The notes under the pieces: generated by a model
The model's input: only the letters and a program-made list of their open reading frames with translations
Databases searched by the model: none
Told to the model about the DNA's origin: nothing
Assembly: GCA_963978895.1 (NCBI GenBank)
Contig: OZ022247.1
Location: 16,646,312-16,710,311, forward strand
Length of the DNA stretch: 64,000 nucleotides
Source: Erpobdella octoculata
Taxonomy: Eukaryota; Annelida; Clitellata; Hirudinida; Erpobdellidae
Reading direction: 5' to 3'
Shown here: positions 20,317 to 32,115 of the stretch, piece by piece
How the letters are laid out: the number at the start of each line of letters is the position of its first letter
How positions within the stretch are numbered: position 1 is the first letter of the stretch
Made by a program: the position numbers and the translations under genes

Positions 20317-23300
20317 AGAAAGTATCTATAAAACTCATAGCGGCTAAATGGAGACTTATTTTTAATCGAGCTTGTCTTAAAGAAAATCTTATGCCATCTT
20401 ACATTATTAATAAAAACCGCTCGAAAATGGCAAAACAATTAACTCCGTTTAATGCAAGAAATATTGAAAAAGTATCTATAAAACTCATAGCGGCTAAATG
20501 GAGACTTATTTTTAATCGAGCTTGTCTTAAAGAAAATCGTATGCCATCTTACATTATTAATAAAAACCGCTTGAAAATGGCAAAACAATTAACTACGTTT
20601 AATGCTAGAAACATGCGCATACAGTTAACGGAGGAGTGTACTTCTGCCGAATGTACATTCCGAGAACTTAATTTGAGTTATGAAAAGTTATTGAATGACG
20701 TTTCTTCTGTATGTTGTGACCAAGAAGCTTCACAATCTTTTCTTCAATTTACACAAGAACAATTTATCAAATTGGAGCGAGTTAAACGAAGTATTATTAC
20801 CAAAACACTCAGTAAATTATACTCCGGTTCGTTTCTACTGAAGGATTTTACTGATTGTTTTATAAACCTCTCTTCATATACTCCTTCTCCCGTCGAATGT
20901 GATTTTTTAAATCTTGGATTTAACTTTCATATCTGCAAAAAGTAGGATCAAAAAAAAAAAAAACAGAGCTGGAAATTCTCTTTGAAAAACTCCATTCATT
21001 GCGAGAAGTTGGACTGATTATGTTTGATGATTCTTTAAGAATCGAGTTGCTACGCGAGGGACAAATTAACAGGTATCGTCCATTTCATTCTAGTATTCCA
21101 ACTCATCTCAGACACGCGGCTAAATCATTACGATCTAATCCTAATATAGTAATACTCAAGGCTGATAAAATTCAAAGCTATGTTATTATGAAGAACTCTG
21201 AATATCTGATGAAACTAAATGAACTAGTTGCTGATACAAATAAATTTCTGAAAATTACAAAAGATCCAACTTTTGAAATTAAACAAAGAGTTAATGTTTT
21301 AATTCGAAAATTAAATAATTGTCTCGACGAAGATAAAATGTCTATTTTAATAGGAGATTTTGCACCTGGTTACTTATACGGTATGGTGAAAACTCACAAA
21401 GCTGGTAATCCTTTACGTCCAATAACCTCTCAATGCCCTACTCCTACATATCATTTAGCTAAATATATCAACAAGATAATTTTTCCATTTTGTCCTAATC
21501 AATATAGTCTAAAATCGTCTCTGGATTTTGTTGACTTGGTTCACGGTTGCAAGAATAAAGGAATTTGTGCATCTTTAGATGTTGAAAGTTTATTTACTAA
21601 TGTACCTGTTCAATAGACAATTTCAATTATCTGCCGTTACGTGTATAATCATTCAACGTTGCCTCCTCCAAGAATTCCTGAAGAGCTTTTGAAACAAATT
21701 TTTACTATCTGTACTTCAGAATCACCATTTCGACATCCTAATAATAATTTATACCTCCAAGTCGACGGTGTTGCCATGGGGTCTCCACTCGGACCTACAT
21801 TCGCCAATTTTTATATGGGAAATTTAGAGACAACTGTTCTGTTAAATTTCAATCCCAAACCATTATTATACGCTAGATATGTCGACGATATTTTTCTTCT
21901 TGTGGAAAATGAGTCTGATTTGTTTAAATTGAGCGATAATTTTGAAGAAAAATCCGTTCTACATTTTACTGTTGATTTGAATCATCAAAATAAACAAGTA
22001 CATTTCTTAGATACTCTTATTACTTCCACCGAGAGCGGACTCAAAACTAAAGTCTACATTAAACCAACCAATAATGGTGTCTGTCTAAATGGTGATAGCG
22101 AGTGTCCCGACAGATACAAGGCTAGTGTCATCAATAGTTATTTATTACGGGCATACAGATTTTCTGAGAATTGGATGGAGTTCAACATCAAAGTCGAAAG
22201 GATTAAAAAAGTTCTTATCAACAATAACTTCTCTAATACCGTTGTCGACAACGCCATCAATAGTTTTGTTACCAAGATGGTTACCAAAGAATCCTCTACA
22301 CACAAGGTAAAAGAGGACAACATCAAACTAATAACCTTGTTCTATAGAAATCAGATGCATTCTGATTATAAATTGGACGAATCTGTTTTACGTAGATTTA
22401 TCAGTAAAGAAGTTTCAGTTATACATCCTAATAATAACGTGTTGAAGTTATATATTTACTATAAAAACCTCAAACTTTTTAACCTTGTAATTACCAACAA
22501 TAGAACCCGGAAAAAAGATGATATCCTACAGCAAACCAACTTGGTATACCAATTTAAATGTCCGTTGCCACACAGTAAGGTGGAACAATATATTGGTCAT
22601 ACCAGAACTAAACTGTCTCGTAGGTTAACAATGCATCTGCAATCCGGCAGTATTCGACAGCATTTTGAAACAATACATCATCGAAAACTCACACGTGAAG
22701 TTCTCGTTGCTAATTCGAATATTGTTGTTAAAGAATACGATCCTCTTCGACTTAAAATAAAAGAAGCTCTTTATATTCAGAAACTCTGCCCTTCAATTAA
22801 TAAACAATTTGAAAAGTTTTCTACAACTCTTAGATTATTTGGATTCACTGAGGACATTGCTTCACGACCGAATTTTGAAAAGAGTAACAATGTTTTGACT
22901 GCCTCTGACAATGTTGACACTTCGATTAACGGAAATAGCATGGGTCCTATTGATCTTTCAAATGGTCATCTTCTCGATGAGGCGCTGGTGGCAGAGCGGT
23001 AGAGCGTTCGCCTGTCGATCATTAGGTCGGCTGTTCAAGCCTCACCGGCGTCACCAGCGTAACTCCCTTAAGCAAGGAGTTCACTCGCATTGCTAAAGGG
23101 GTAGGCGCCTATAAATGGCTGCCTCAGCCAAGAACCCTTCAGTGGCCTTGAAGTCCTTTAGGATTTATGCCACTCTAAATATTGTCAAACATTATTATTA
23201 TTATTATTATTATACCTTTTCTAACGCGACTCTTGATGTTTCCAATGTTAATGAATTCCACGACATCGGTAACTGCTGCTCTGTTGATCTGGTTCAATCA

Positions 23301-23657
23301 CTTGATAATTTTCTTGAGACTGATTCACCTGATGAGTTTCAGCTTAATCATAAGTGTAATATGTATAAAACAAACAGTCCTGACGTTTTGGACGCATGCT
23401 CTTTTTCGCAATATTTCGATACCACACAAGATCCGTCATCTAAAGATACTTTAGAAAATATCCTCACAGAAAGTCCTTGTTCCTTCACGACCGTTGTTGA
23501 TGACTTGGATCAACCTGTTAATCCTGATGATACCGCGCGCACCTGTGTCGAAGAAGAATGTCCGATTGATGACAATTGTTCGTACTCATCCAGTTCCTTC
23601 CTCCATTTACTTTCAAACGAGAACATCACTGTTCGACGAAAGCGGAGATATTCTTGA
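20317..23657 (+). pseudogene. Penelope-like RT with GIY-YIG endonuclease
   Basis: A single coding region broken by a frameshift near 20950 (poly-A run), a stop at 21614 and a SINE at 22981. The N terminus carries a 50-codon in-frame tandem duplication (VSIKLIAAKWRLIFNRACLK occurs twice). The middle has the Penelope RT blocks: VILKADKIQSYVIMK, YLYGMVKTHKAGNPLRPITS, GICASLDVESLFTNVPV, VDGVAMGSPLGPTFANFYMG and LLYARYVDDIFLL with the catalytic YVDD. The C-terminal endonuclease reads EQYIGHTRTKLSRRL and ALYIQKLCPSIN, a GIY-YIG domain. The protein tail resumes after the SINE and ends TVRRKRRYS. The damage is light, so the insertion is not very old. Confidence 0.92.
22981..23217 (+). mobile_element. 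tRNA-derived SINE, copy 1
   Basis: The head GGCGCTGGTGGCAGAGCGGT has a pol III A box (TGGCAGAGCGG) and a B box GGCTGTTCAAGCC at 23029-23041. A shared body follows (TAACTCCCTTAAGCAAGGAG, then AAGGGGTAGGCGCCTATAAA) and the element ends in (ATT)n. It is inserted in the Penelope-like ORF. Related copies are at 33626-33848 and 37756-37989 (reverse). Confidence 0.85.
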
Positions 23658-23975
23658 TTTTATTTATTTAAATATCTTATGTAATTTCGACTTAATTTAA
23701 TCATTTATTATCATAATACTTGCTTTTATTATTATTATTATTATTATTACTGCTACTATTATTTTATCCTTTAATTAAACGTTTTTAATTATACTTATTT
23801 TATCCTCATAACTCCAGTTTATTTTATGTACGTTGATTTAATTACAGTGTCTAAATTTGATTATTTTTATTAATATCCTTCTATTAAGATAATTCCTTGA
23901 GGATATGAGTTTATTTGTATATTTAGTTATTACATGTTTTCTTATCTTTTGCCTCCTTTTACGCGATTGTATTTA

Positions 23976-24018
23976 CAGACTCTGAAGATGGCGAAAGCCG
24001 AAACGGCCCGTAAGTCTG
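23976..24018 (+). ncRNA. Hammerhead ribozyme-like motif in the Penelope-like element
   Basis: Stem I is CAGACT (23976-23981) paired perfectly with AGTCTG (24013-24018). The core CTGAAGA follows at 23982. Stem II is GGC/GCC closed by GAAA, with one extra U next to the core. Then GAAAC, a five-base loop and GTA form a two-base-pair stem III and a GTA cleavage triplet. Hammerhead motifs with very short stem III are known from Penelope-like elements, so position and structure fit. The imperfect stem II may lower activity. No cleavage is demonstrated. Confidence 0.7.
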
Positions 24019-24639
24019 AAATAAAGAAGGTTTTAAATGTTAATACTTTTCTTAATACGTGTTGCAGTAAACAAAAAACGTTGTTCCGAAATATTGAGAA
24101 AGTATCTATAAAACTCATAGCTGCTAAATGGAGACTTATTTTTAATCGAGCGTGTCTTAAAGAAAATATATATATATATATATTTCAGATATGCAAGTTC
24201 TATTAAAAAGACCCACCATTTTGAAGACACTGTTTTTTGTATTAATTTTTTAAAATACAAGCTAAAATAGAATTTTTTTTTCAAATTCCTTGAATCTTTT
24301 TTTAAAAAAAAACTTTGATAAGTTCAATTTATAAATACAATAAATATTTCAATACTCATGAATTTTCTTAAATAATTTCATAAAGAATCGATAATGAAAC
24401 AACCAACAAAAATTAAATTAGAATGCCACGATTTTACATAAAGCACAAAACATAGAAAGCGTAACAAAGAAATGCATTCTTTTAAAATGGATTTTAATTT
24501 TAACTATGGCTAAGTAAGTGCACTTTTTAAAATCTTAAGGGCCAAATGTAATAATATTTTCAAATCTTGTAGGGGCCAAAAAATTATCAAAAGGGGCCAA
24601 TTTTGGCCTGCGGCCCAGTATTTAGCATCACTGGTTTAG

Positions 24640-24955
24640 TTGTATGGCTTGATGAACAGGTGGGTTTTAAGAGATTTTTTTAAAAGCCTCAACAGAACAA
24701 GATAAACAAATATTTATAGGAAGACAGTTCCAGGCTTTAATGGCCAGATCTCCAGTGGTCGCAGAACGCAATCGTGGATAGGATTCAACTGAACTGATGG
24801 GCAAACACATTGATCCTTTAACCAATGAAGTTTGTCACGCATGATATCTGAGATGTGGTCAAATTTTTTCAGACCAAAGACAAGTCTCGCTGCAGTGTTA
24901 AGTACTGACTGCCGAGCAATTCTATAAAGTGTGTTGGACCTTCCCGTCAATTTGA
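24640..24955 (-). pseudogene. L2-type LINE 3' fragment
   Basis: Minus strand reads SVLNTAARLVFGLKKFDHIS, then DKLHWLKDQ and, after a frame change, LRSATTGDLAIKAWNCLPIN and KKISKTHLFIKPYN. This is the RT thumb and C-terminal end of an L2/CR1-type LINE. No catalytic motifs are present. The 5' edge is near the TGTGTTGGACCTTCCCG sequence at 24930. Confidence 0.75.
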
Positions 24956-26088
24956 ACTAAGCAAAATGTATTAGGCAAGAGCTATTTCAGGAGGGCTAAA
25001 AAAGCAAAGAACAGCTAGTATTAGAGGGCCTAGAACTTAATTAACTAATCTAATGAAAAGAGACTAATGTAACCTGGGTGTGCAATTAACTTAAAAAGTT
25101 ATAAACGATTTCCACTTTCTGCAATTTCTAATAAACACTTAATTTATAAGTACTTTGTTCTGGCAGACCATTTCATATAAGGCCCCTTTCTCAGAAGGGC
25201 CGAAAAAGAATCTATATATTTTCCCCATTAGCCATATTTCAGTAATAGGTGTGGGGTCTGTACTTATATTATATGTATGGTTGTATGTTGAAAGTGAACA
25301 TGACACGGTGTCCCTAAGACAAAGGTGTGAATCAGACTACAGAATTGCTTTGTAATGCAGAATTTTTTCAGACACTTGAACGCGAACAGCGTGGCTTTGT
25401 GAACTATACTTTCTGGGAAATCTTGAAAAATAATCAGGTGGCCATATGTGGTGGTAATAATTTTGGTGGTTGAGTTCATAAGAATCTGCAGCCGGTTGAG
25501 TAGTAAGTCGAAAGAGTCAGCTGCATGTCAGTGCCAAAGACATATGCAGAGTTGAAGAATTTAATATTGTTTGATAGCTAACAAGAAAGTTAAAATGAAT
25601 TAAATTAGAATAAATAAAATCTCTTTGTAGCAAACAGCGGCAGAGTGGCAGAGAAGTACCATCTATAACCTGATAATAAATCTAGCAAGCTCATAAAAAC
25701 CAAATGGGATGCATGAAATGTTGGTCAATTCAATTACATTCAATTAATAACAGACATTTTTATGTGTTTCAAGCCTTAAGCGACCAGTTAATCACATTTT
25801 ATTTGAGCAGTCGAGGCCAAATAAAGTTAGTTTAAAGGCTGGACCTGGCCTACAGTTGGTAAGTTGGGCATGCCTAATCTAAAACAACATAAAATTGTTT
25901 ATAAAGATTGTCTCAGTTAAAATTATTTGGTTTATTGAATGTATTTTTTTTACAAAAGTTACAGTTTTTGTGCAAAAAAAATCATTTTTTCATAGCTGGT
26001 AAAGTTTTTACTACAGTTTTTTATTTATACTGCAGCTTTTAACACAATTAAATGCAGTTTTAATAATTTGTGCTTTTTTGATTACTAG
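24956..26088. other. CNNM intron 2, right part
   Basis: AT-rich intronic sequence with scattered short frames and no recognised element. It ends in a pyrimidine-rich tract and acceptor TTACTAG before exon 3. Confidence 0.5.
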
Positions 26089-26260
26089 GTATGGCCTGGC
26101 TGTTGGTGCTCACACAATCTGGTTTACAAGATTTTTTATGATGGCAACTTTTCCTCTTTCATTTCCCATCAGTCTTATTCTTGATCACATCCTTGGAGAA
26201 GAAATGGCATATGTTTATAATAGAGACAGGTTGAGAGAACTTCTTAAACTTGCTGAAAAG
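26089..26260 (+). CDS. CNNM magnesium transporter, coding exon 3
   Basis: This exon continues the DUF21 membrane domain: [20 protein letters not shown] then [20 protein letters not shown] and the cytoplasmic linker [15 protein letters not shown]. It starts after TTACTAG in phase 2, completing the Arg codon of exon 2, and ends in phase 0 before GTGTGA. The residues follow the CNNM family pattern (CSR.GLAVGA....FFM..FPLS.PIS..LD) without interruption. Intron 2 before it is 10.4 kb and intron 3 after it 15.2 kb. Confidence 0.93.
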
Positions 26261-26944
26261 GTGTGATTAACATACTTTGTTTGCAAGAGACGTTTATGTT
26301 TAATTGGGCTGCTTTTATTTTTGGACATATCTTCGTTATTTTATTTAGCTTCAATTAATACCATTTTGAACTCATGAACTTTTATACCAATTTATTTTTA
26401 TTGGTGATAAAACCTACTAGTGGCTAGTTGCTTCCAAAGCATTTGAAAAGTAAGTTTTTTCCATTAGGCACCAAGGTTTATGGCATCTTGAGGGGCTGTC
26501 AGCGCGTTGATGAGCTGAGTTTGGTGTGCACTCAAATTCTATTCGGAAATACAATGGGGACGTGGTTTTCTAATTGGTATACACCAATACACCTTGACAT
26601 CCTTCAGGTCACTGCCACTGTCCATAGGCATTTGACACCTTACCAGGTGTTTTTTGACATAGGGCTAGACCCAAATCAATTTTCATCTAATTTGTTTGGT
26701 CAAAGTCATATGGACAAAGGCTTCAAATTAATTTCTTGATGATCGTTTTGAAAATTTAGAATTTTCATGTGGTAGACAGTTATATCATAGAATTTCTTTT
26801 TTATTTTAGTTTTTAATTAGAGGTTTATAATAAACATTTGTTTTTTTCCATATTGGTTCAAAAGTTTCTTAAATTTTCAATCCTCACATACTTCACATAT
26901 CAAGTGATAAGAAGATTGGATAATGTTTTTCTGTTTTATAGACT
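26261..26944. other. CNNM intron 3, left part
   Basis: Holds a 103-codon plus-strand frame at 26428-26739 that I do not recognise. Its composition differs from the surrounding AT-rich intron, so it may be a fossil transposon segment. No other feature is visible. Confidence 0.3.
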
Positions 26945-27761
26945 TAAGCCCAATACACACTGACCAATTTTCACTGGTACCAGTCATTCGGCACCAGAAT
27001 CTGGAGTATGTGTCATAAAAACTGCATCCAGAAATTATGTTAATTTATGCACGTCCAGATTCCGGTGCCAGATTTTGCCGGCCGGTCAAGAAAACTCACG
27101 CTCTGATTGGATGATTGGTTTGTTTACTTTTATTTAAAAAATAGAAGTTACGATGGAGTGAACCGATGATAAAGTGCTTGAATTTATCATACTTTTTGAA
27201 GAAAATCCATGCCTTTATGACGTAAAAAGTTCATGGCATCATACCTTTATGCCAAATTAGACAGTTGCATAGTTGAAACGCGACATTACGCAGTGGCCTA
27301 AATGGGTGTTATGAAAAAGTTTATTGGAGGAGAAATATTGAAGCACAATAAATATCATTACATAAAAATACTATATGATGTTTTCTGAGATGTTTTTTGT
27401 CTATTGAAATGAGTTCAGACAGTTCATTTTCCTTGAAAGTTTATTTAAAAGTGTTATATACACAACACATTGTTCTATTACTTTTTACAAAAAATTTGAT
27501 GTAAAAAATACAAGATAGGCACAGAACTTTACGAGTTACACAATATCTTTTAAACCCTTCAATGCGCTATCTGAATCTTAGCGGGGGCGATTTTGTTGCA
27601 TACAACTTGCTAGGCAGCTGTCTGCAGTGAGTTTCTTACGTGCGACTGCCTAGCGTAACTCAGTTGTTTACAAAAACAACCGGCAAAGTGTGGCATGTTC
27701 TCTAGCACCAAAATAAATTATCATAATCTATGCACCAGTTCTGGCTGAAAAAACCGGTCAG
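26945..27761. mobile_element. DNA transposon fragment with ACACACTGACC ends
   Basis: The left edge has CAATACACACTGACCAATTT followed by CTGGTACCAG. At the right, ACCAGTTCTGGCTG and ACCGGTCAGTGTGT form the inverted counterpart, running directly into the gypsy LTR. The paired ends suggest a DNA transposon (PIF/Harbinger-like ends are one possibility) whose right terminus was hit by the gypsy element. No transposase is seen inside. Confidence 0.5.
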
Positions 27762-28373
27762 TGTGTCAGTGCTGAGCCTCAAACACTTACTGACAACAAA
27801 ACACTTTATTGAGAAGAGAATAAGCAACACTTTATTAAATTAAAAACAAGCTAGAAACGTTTATTAAATATAGATTAGAGAAGACAACGTGGAACAGTCG
27901 CACAGGACTTTCCCTCACAAGAAAACCAAGCGGAGCCTCCCAGAACGGCGATCGCCCGCCGCCTTTTATAAAGAAACCTGGTCATGTGATCAGAATCCAC
28001 CTCTCTGATTCGTCAATAACAATTAATATTCAATAAGCTGATATAAACAAATAATAAACATGTAATTATCTCACTATATCTTGATCGCGAAGGTACCAAA
28101 TTTTAATAGACTATAAATATAATTATAATCTACAATCCACGAGATTTTTATAACTAAATATTCGGTAGAAATCTCGCCACACTAAGAAATGTACACCAAT
28201 TAATAATTGCGGGAAATTACATGCGCTCTGATTGGCTCGCTGAGAACAATGCAATACTTGATAAAACAGAAGATACTAAATAGGGTTTCACTAATTACTC
28301 AACAATATCGCTAGGAATAAAATCAATGTTCGGTACAAAAAGAAAAGGGGGGGGGGGTTCCAGCACTGACACA
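27762..28373 (-). mobile_element. 3' LTR of a Ty3/gypsy-type element
   Basis: In minus orientation this 612-bp block begins TGTGTCAGTGCTG and ends with its perfect 13-bp inverse CAGCACTGACACA. Directly inside it (28374-28384, minus sense GAGTGGGAGG) is a purine tract expected just before a 3' LTR. The minus-strand gypsy pol fragment lies further inside at 28842-30120. The matching 5' LTR is not in the window because the element is cut off by the CATA array. Confidence 0.7.
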
Positions 28374-28841
28374 CCTCCCACTCGAAACGACGATAACCAT
28401 TATCTGGTTATCGTTATAAGAATATACAACATTCAAACACATAATATAAACATCGCAAATAAAGAGTAAATGTTTGTCATCTTCTGATCTTCTTCCTTCC
28501 TTATGCTTGTCCTTCAAAGGCGCCACACAACGTTCATCACAGGTTCAGCATCCTCCCCACAACTGCGAACTTGCTAGGAAACCATCTTCTTCTTCTTGGT
28601 TTACCTAAATGAATTGACTAAGAAAAATTCATCCGCGGCTGCCCATTACTGTTATAACAGACACCAAAAGGAAAACATCACTTACTCCGACGAATGAATA
28701 TTTTAAACTCAAAATTATAGGCAAACCAGATGAATCCACACAATAAAAAGACTTAATTTCCATCACCTACTCTATCTAAAGAATAATTTAAACTTAAAGA
28801 AATAGACAAAACGGATGAATTTACATACTAAAAAGAATTTA

Positions 28842-30120
28842 AATTCGGGACATAAAATCTGTGACAGAATTATCGCGTCCTCTCCTATATTGAAACATTA
28901 GGTCATATTCCTGTAAAGCTAGTGCCCACCTATTGAGCTTTGCACTCTTAGGGGCAGCTTTAGTTAAATAAGTAAGTGGATTGTGATCCGAGAAAACAAC
29001 AACTCTCGAAAAAAGAATCCACTGTCGGAATTTATTGAGTGCCCATACTACCGCGAAAGCTTCGCGTTCAATCGTTGACCATCTAATCTGCGTTGAAGTG
29101 AGCTTTTTGCTCGCAAATGCTATAGGAATTTCATGATTATTTATATCCCATTGGAAGAGACAACAACCTACTGCTATCGAACCAGCATCTGTAGATAAAC
29201 CAAACGGTTGAGTATAATTGATTGTATTAAGGTTAGTGTAATTAGATAAATCTAAGATAAGTTTATATTTAGATCTTTTGATGTTTCTCTTTCCAATCAA
29301 TTTTAGTTGGCATATTTTTTTTTGTTAACTCTGTAAGAGCATAAGCAGTTTCCGCTAAATGTGGAATATAATTTCTAAAATAGCTGAATGAAACCAATCA
29401 ATCGTTTTACTTCCCTCTTATTTGTCGGGGGTTTAATATCTTTAACCGTAGCAATCTTGATAGGATCTGGGGCTATATGACCTGAGCTGATAACATGACC
29501 AAGAAATGTTATTTGACTTTGAGCAAAACGACATTTTTTTAAGTTGAGCATCAAACCATGTTCTTGAATTAAGCTCAAGAATTTTGTTAGATGTTCTAAG
29601 TGTTCATCCCAATTGGATGAGTAAATAGCGAAGTCATCGATAAAAGGTTCAGTAAATGAGCGAATTGGTCTGAGCAATTCAGAAATGACTCGCATAAACG
29701 TATTCCCCACTGACTTCAATCCGAAGGGCATCCTTAAAAATTCAAACACACCTTCTTCACAGGCAAACGCTGTCAACCATCTTGACTCTGGTTTCATCGG
29801 GATTTGCCAATACCCACTTTTGGCATTGAAACAACTGATATATTTTGCTCTCCCTATGTTTTGCAAAACATCAGAAATATCTGGTATGGGAAAACAATCA
29901 CTTTTTGTGAAACGGTTCACATGTCGATAATCTACAGCCAAGCGAACACCATCTTGACCTTTGGGACCCTTCAACACACATACCATCGGACTAACCATGG
30001 GACTTTGTGAAGGCATAATAATATTTTGTTGTAACATTTCCTGTATCTGGTTCGATACAGCTTTCTTAATAAGTTCGGGGGTCCTGTATGCTTTCAATTT
30101 TTTCGGAATAGATCCGATTC
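28842..30120 (-). pseudogene. Ty3/gypsy pol fragment (RT-RNase H)
   Basis: Minus strand. RT reads SPMVCVLKGPKGQDGVRLAV, the YRHVNRFTKSDCFPIPDISD block, FNAKSGYWQIPM, FEFLRMPFGLKSVGNTFMRV and EPFIDDFAIYSSNWDEH (the catalytic DD). After a frameshift near 29375 the connection and RNase H follow: YFRNYIPHLAETAYAL, GLSTDAGSIAVGCCLFQWD and FSDHNPLTYL. There is no integrase between RNase H and the LTR, only about 470 non-coding bases, so the copy is internally deleted. Its upstream gag and protease are lost at the CATA repeat. Confidence 0.9.
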
Positions 30121-30557
30121 TACATACATACATACATACATACACATACATACTTTGAATGAGCAATTAGTGCCGAAATATTGTAAGAAACACATACATA
30201 CATACAAACATAAACACACACTTACATGCACATACACATACATACATACACACATACATACGCACATACATACATGCATACATACATACATACATACATA
30301 CATACTTACATACATACATACATTTATACATACATACATACATACATACATACATACATACATACATACATACTTTGAATGAGCATTTAGTGCCGAAATA
30401 TTGTAAAAAACACATACATACATACATACATACATACATACATACATACATACATACATACATACATACATACATACATACATACATACATACATAAACA
30501 CACACACAGACACACATACATGCACATACACATACATACATACACACATACATACGC

Positions 30558-30563
<6 letters not shown>
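30121..30563. repeat. (CATA)n microsatellite
   Basis: Long, slightly interrupted array of CATA/CACA units. Two copies of TTTGAATGAGCAATTAGTGC or a close variant (30152 and 30374) lie inside it, showing that a larger unit containing the microsatellite was duplicated. Confidence 0.95.

Positions 30564-30631
<68 letters not shown>
30564..30631. repeat. (TA)n microsatellite
   Basis: About 33 TA units between the CATA array and a reverse-oriented Helitron 5' leader. Confidence 0.95.
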
Positions 30632-30633
<2 letters not shown>

Positions 30634-30790
30634 CCCGCTCGCTCACCCGCTCCGCTCCGCTCATTTTGTGACGGATTTCAAAATTTTTGTCTCTATATTT
30701 GATTCCCCTTGACTCTCAAGGTTGTGTGAAAATTTCATTACGATCGGATGAATGGTGTAGCAATGCATAAATAACATACCTATATACATA
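30632..30790 (-). mobile_element. Helitron 5' leader fragment
   Basis: Minus strand reads GCATTGCTACACCATTCATC, CGATCGTAATGAAATTTTCA and GTCACAAAATGAGCGGAGCG. The same leader occurs at 43705-43815 and, without the GAGCGG part, at 59415-59500 before the Helitron Rep gene. It ends at the (TA)n array. Confidence 0.6.
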
Positions 30791-30792
30791 CA

Positions 30793-30845
<53 letters not shown>

Positions 30846-30849
<4 letters not shown>

Positions 30850-32115
30850 GATGTACCGGAGCTCCGGCCGGACCGAATATTCGCCGGATTTTCGCGTTTT
30901 ACCGGAGCTTCGGTTCGGCTGGAACAAGGACTTCAAAAACCGAAGCGGACGGTTACGTAACTCAAAATTTAAATAATTATTTTTGTCTATGGTTTTAGTT
31001 GCAATTTCTATGGTTTACGTTTTATTTTTTACTCGATGGAATTCTACATATTACATGCTACAGAGCCTACAGGATCAGCGTGCTATCCTTCGTCGTTACA
31101 AGACAGATGTCAAAAAAGACTTCGCAATGTTGACCACGAACCAGTGGACTCTGTTAGATAAAATGCTGACATTTCTTAAATCGTTTGAAGAGATTACAAA
31201 AGATGCCTGCCGCGATAGTGCTAGCATATCCATGGTGATGACCGTTTTAAAAAAAATTTGTAAGTCAGCTAGAATATGATGAGGAAGCTGGCGTACACAC
31301 ACTAAAGACCAAACTTAGCGATGACATTAGCAGACGTCATGCGCATGTGGAGGAATCAGCACCACACATAGTGGCCACAGCTGTTGATCCACGATAAAAA
31401 TTAAATCTGTTCACTTTGGATATGGCAGTGCGGGCAAAATCTCTTCTGTTGTCGTATATGAGTCACAGCAGTGCTTTCGCTCTACAAAACCAGCTACAAC
31501 ATGACAAAGATAATGAACCCCCTTGTAAAAAGTCACGCCTTGACAGCACTTGGGACTTCATGCCAACACCTGCACAAGAATGTGATGAAAACAGGGCACA
31601 CATTCGTTCGCCTCACGATGACATGAACAAGTTTTTTGCTGAACCATGTCTCAGCAGAAATATGGATCCTCTGATATGGTGGCAGAGTCCTGCACCTGAC
31701 CATCCAGAGATTTCCAAGATTGCACGAATCTTTTTGTTTTCTCCACCGACCTCTGTTTACAGCGAATGCCTATTCAGTGTTGCTGCAAACATCAACGATG
31801 ACAAAAGAAATAGGTTAGCACCCGCAAAAACTGAAATGTTGGCTTTTCTGCGTTACAATATACCCCTATTTAATTTTGAATCTCTTTAAACTAAATAAAT
31901 TTAAATTTTTCTTTTTTCATCATGTGTTTTTGTTTATTTTACATGTAGTAAAATGAGAGGAAGATAAATTAGTAAGAGAAAATAACTGATTCTTGAATAA
32001 GGTTTGAAACTTGGTAGTTTTTTCAGCATCGCAAAAGATCCGGTTCGGTTCGGCTCGGTTCGCTCCGGTAATTTGTTGACCGGAGTGGCTAAAAACCCGC
32101 TCCGGTACATTTCTA
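30846..32115 (+). mobile_element. hAT element in a (TA)n array
   Basis: Inverted ends TAGAGATGTACCGGAGC and GCTCCGGTACATTTCTA with ACCGGAGC and TTCGGTTCGG subterminal repeats. Both flanks are (TA)n, compatible with an 8-bp TATATATA target duplication. It carries the C-terminal two thirds of a hAT transposase. Confidence 0.85.
30985..31889 (+). pseudogene. hAT transposase, N-terminally deleted
   Basis: ZBED/Tramp-like hAT transposase. Readable blocks are FFTRWNSTYYMLQSLQDQRA, LLDKMLTFLKSFEEITKDA and ASISMVMTVL. A frame change near 31275 and a stop after ATAVDPR follow. The C-terminal domain is NKFFAEPCLSRNMDPLIWWQ and then SPPTSVYSECLFSVAANIND, KRNRLAPAKTEMLAFLRYN. In SECLFSVAA the usual ERLFS is altered. 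The BED finger and the first part of the catalytic domain are missing, so no active transposase could be made. Confidence 0.88.

Larger units (their letters stand above)
20091..24170 (+). mobile_element. Penelope-like element with pLTR-type ends
   Basis: The body runs from 20317 to about 24060. The left flank carries an inverted copy (20091-20215) of the element's own N-terminal segment, followed by 20216-20320, which duplicates the end of the ORF and 3' region (23600-23690). The right side (24060-24165) begins another copy of the same N-terminal segment in direct orientation before running into (TA)n. Partial tandem and inverted arrangements of this sort are known for Penelope-like elements, which have no conventional LTRs. 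A hammerhead-like motif lies at 23976-24018 in the 3' part. Confidence 0.85.

Noticed and set aside
22981..23060. A tRNA gene
   Set aside because: A and B boxes are present, but the ends do not form a convincing acceptor stem, and three copies share a non-tRNA body and retroposon tails. It is a SINE.
25155..25560. Short frames in intron 2
   Set aside because: No motif, no conservation between copies and normal intron composition.
30094..30664. Long Tyr-Val-Cys-Met repeat frames
   Set aside because: Translations of the CATA/TATA microsatellites.
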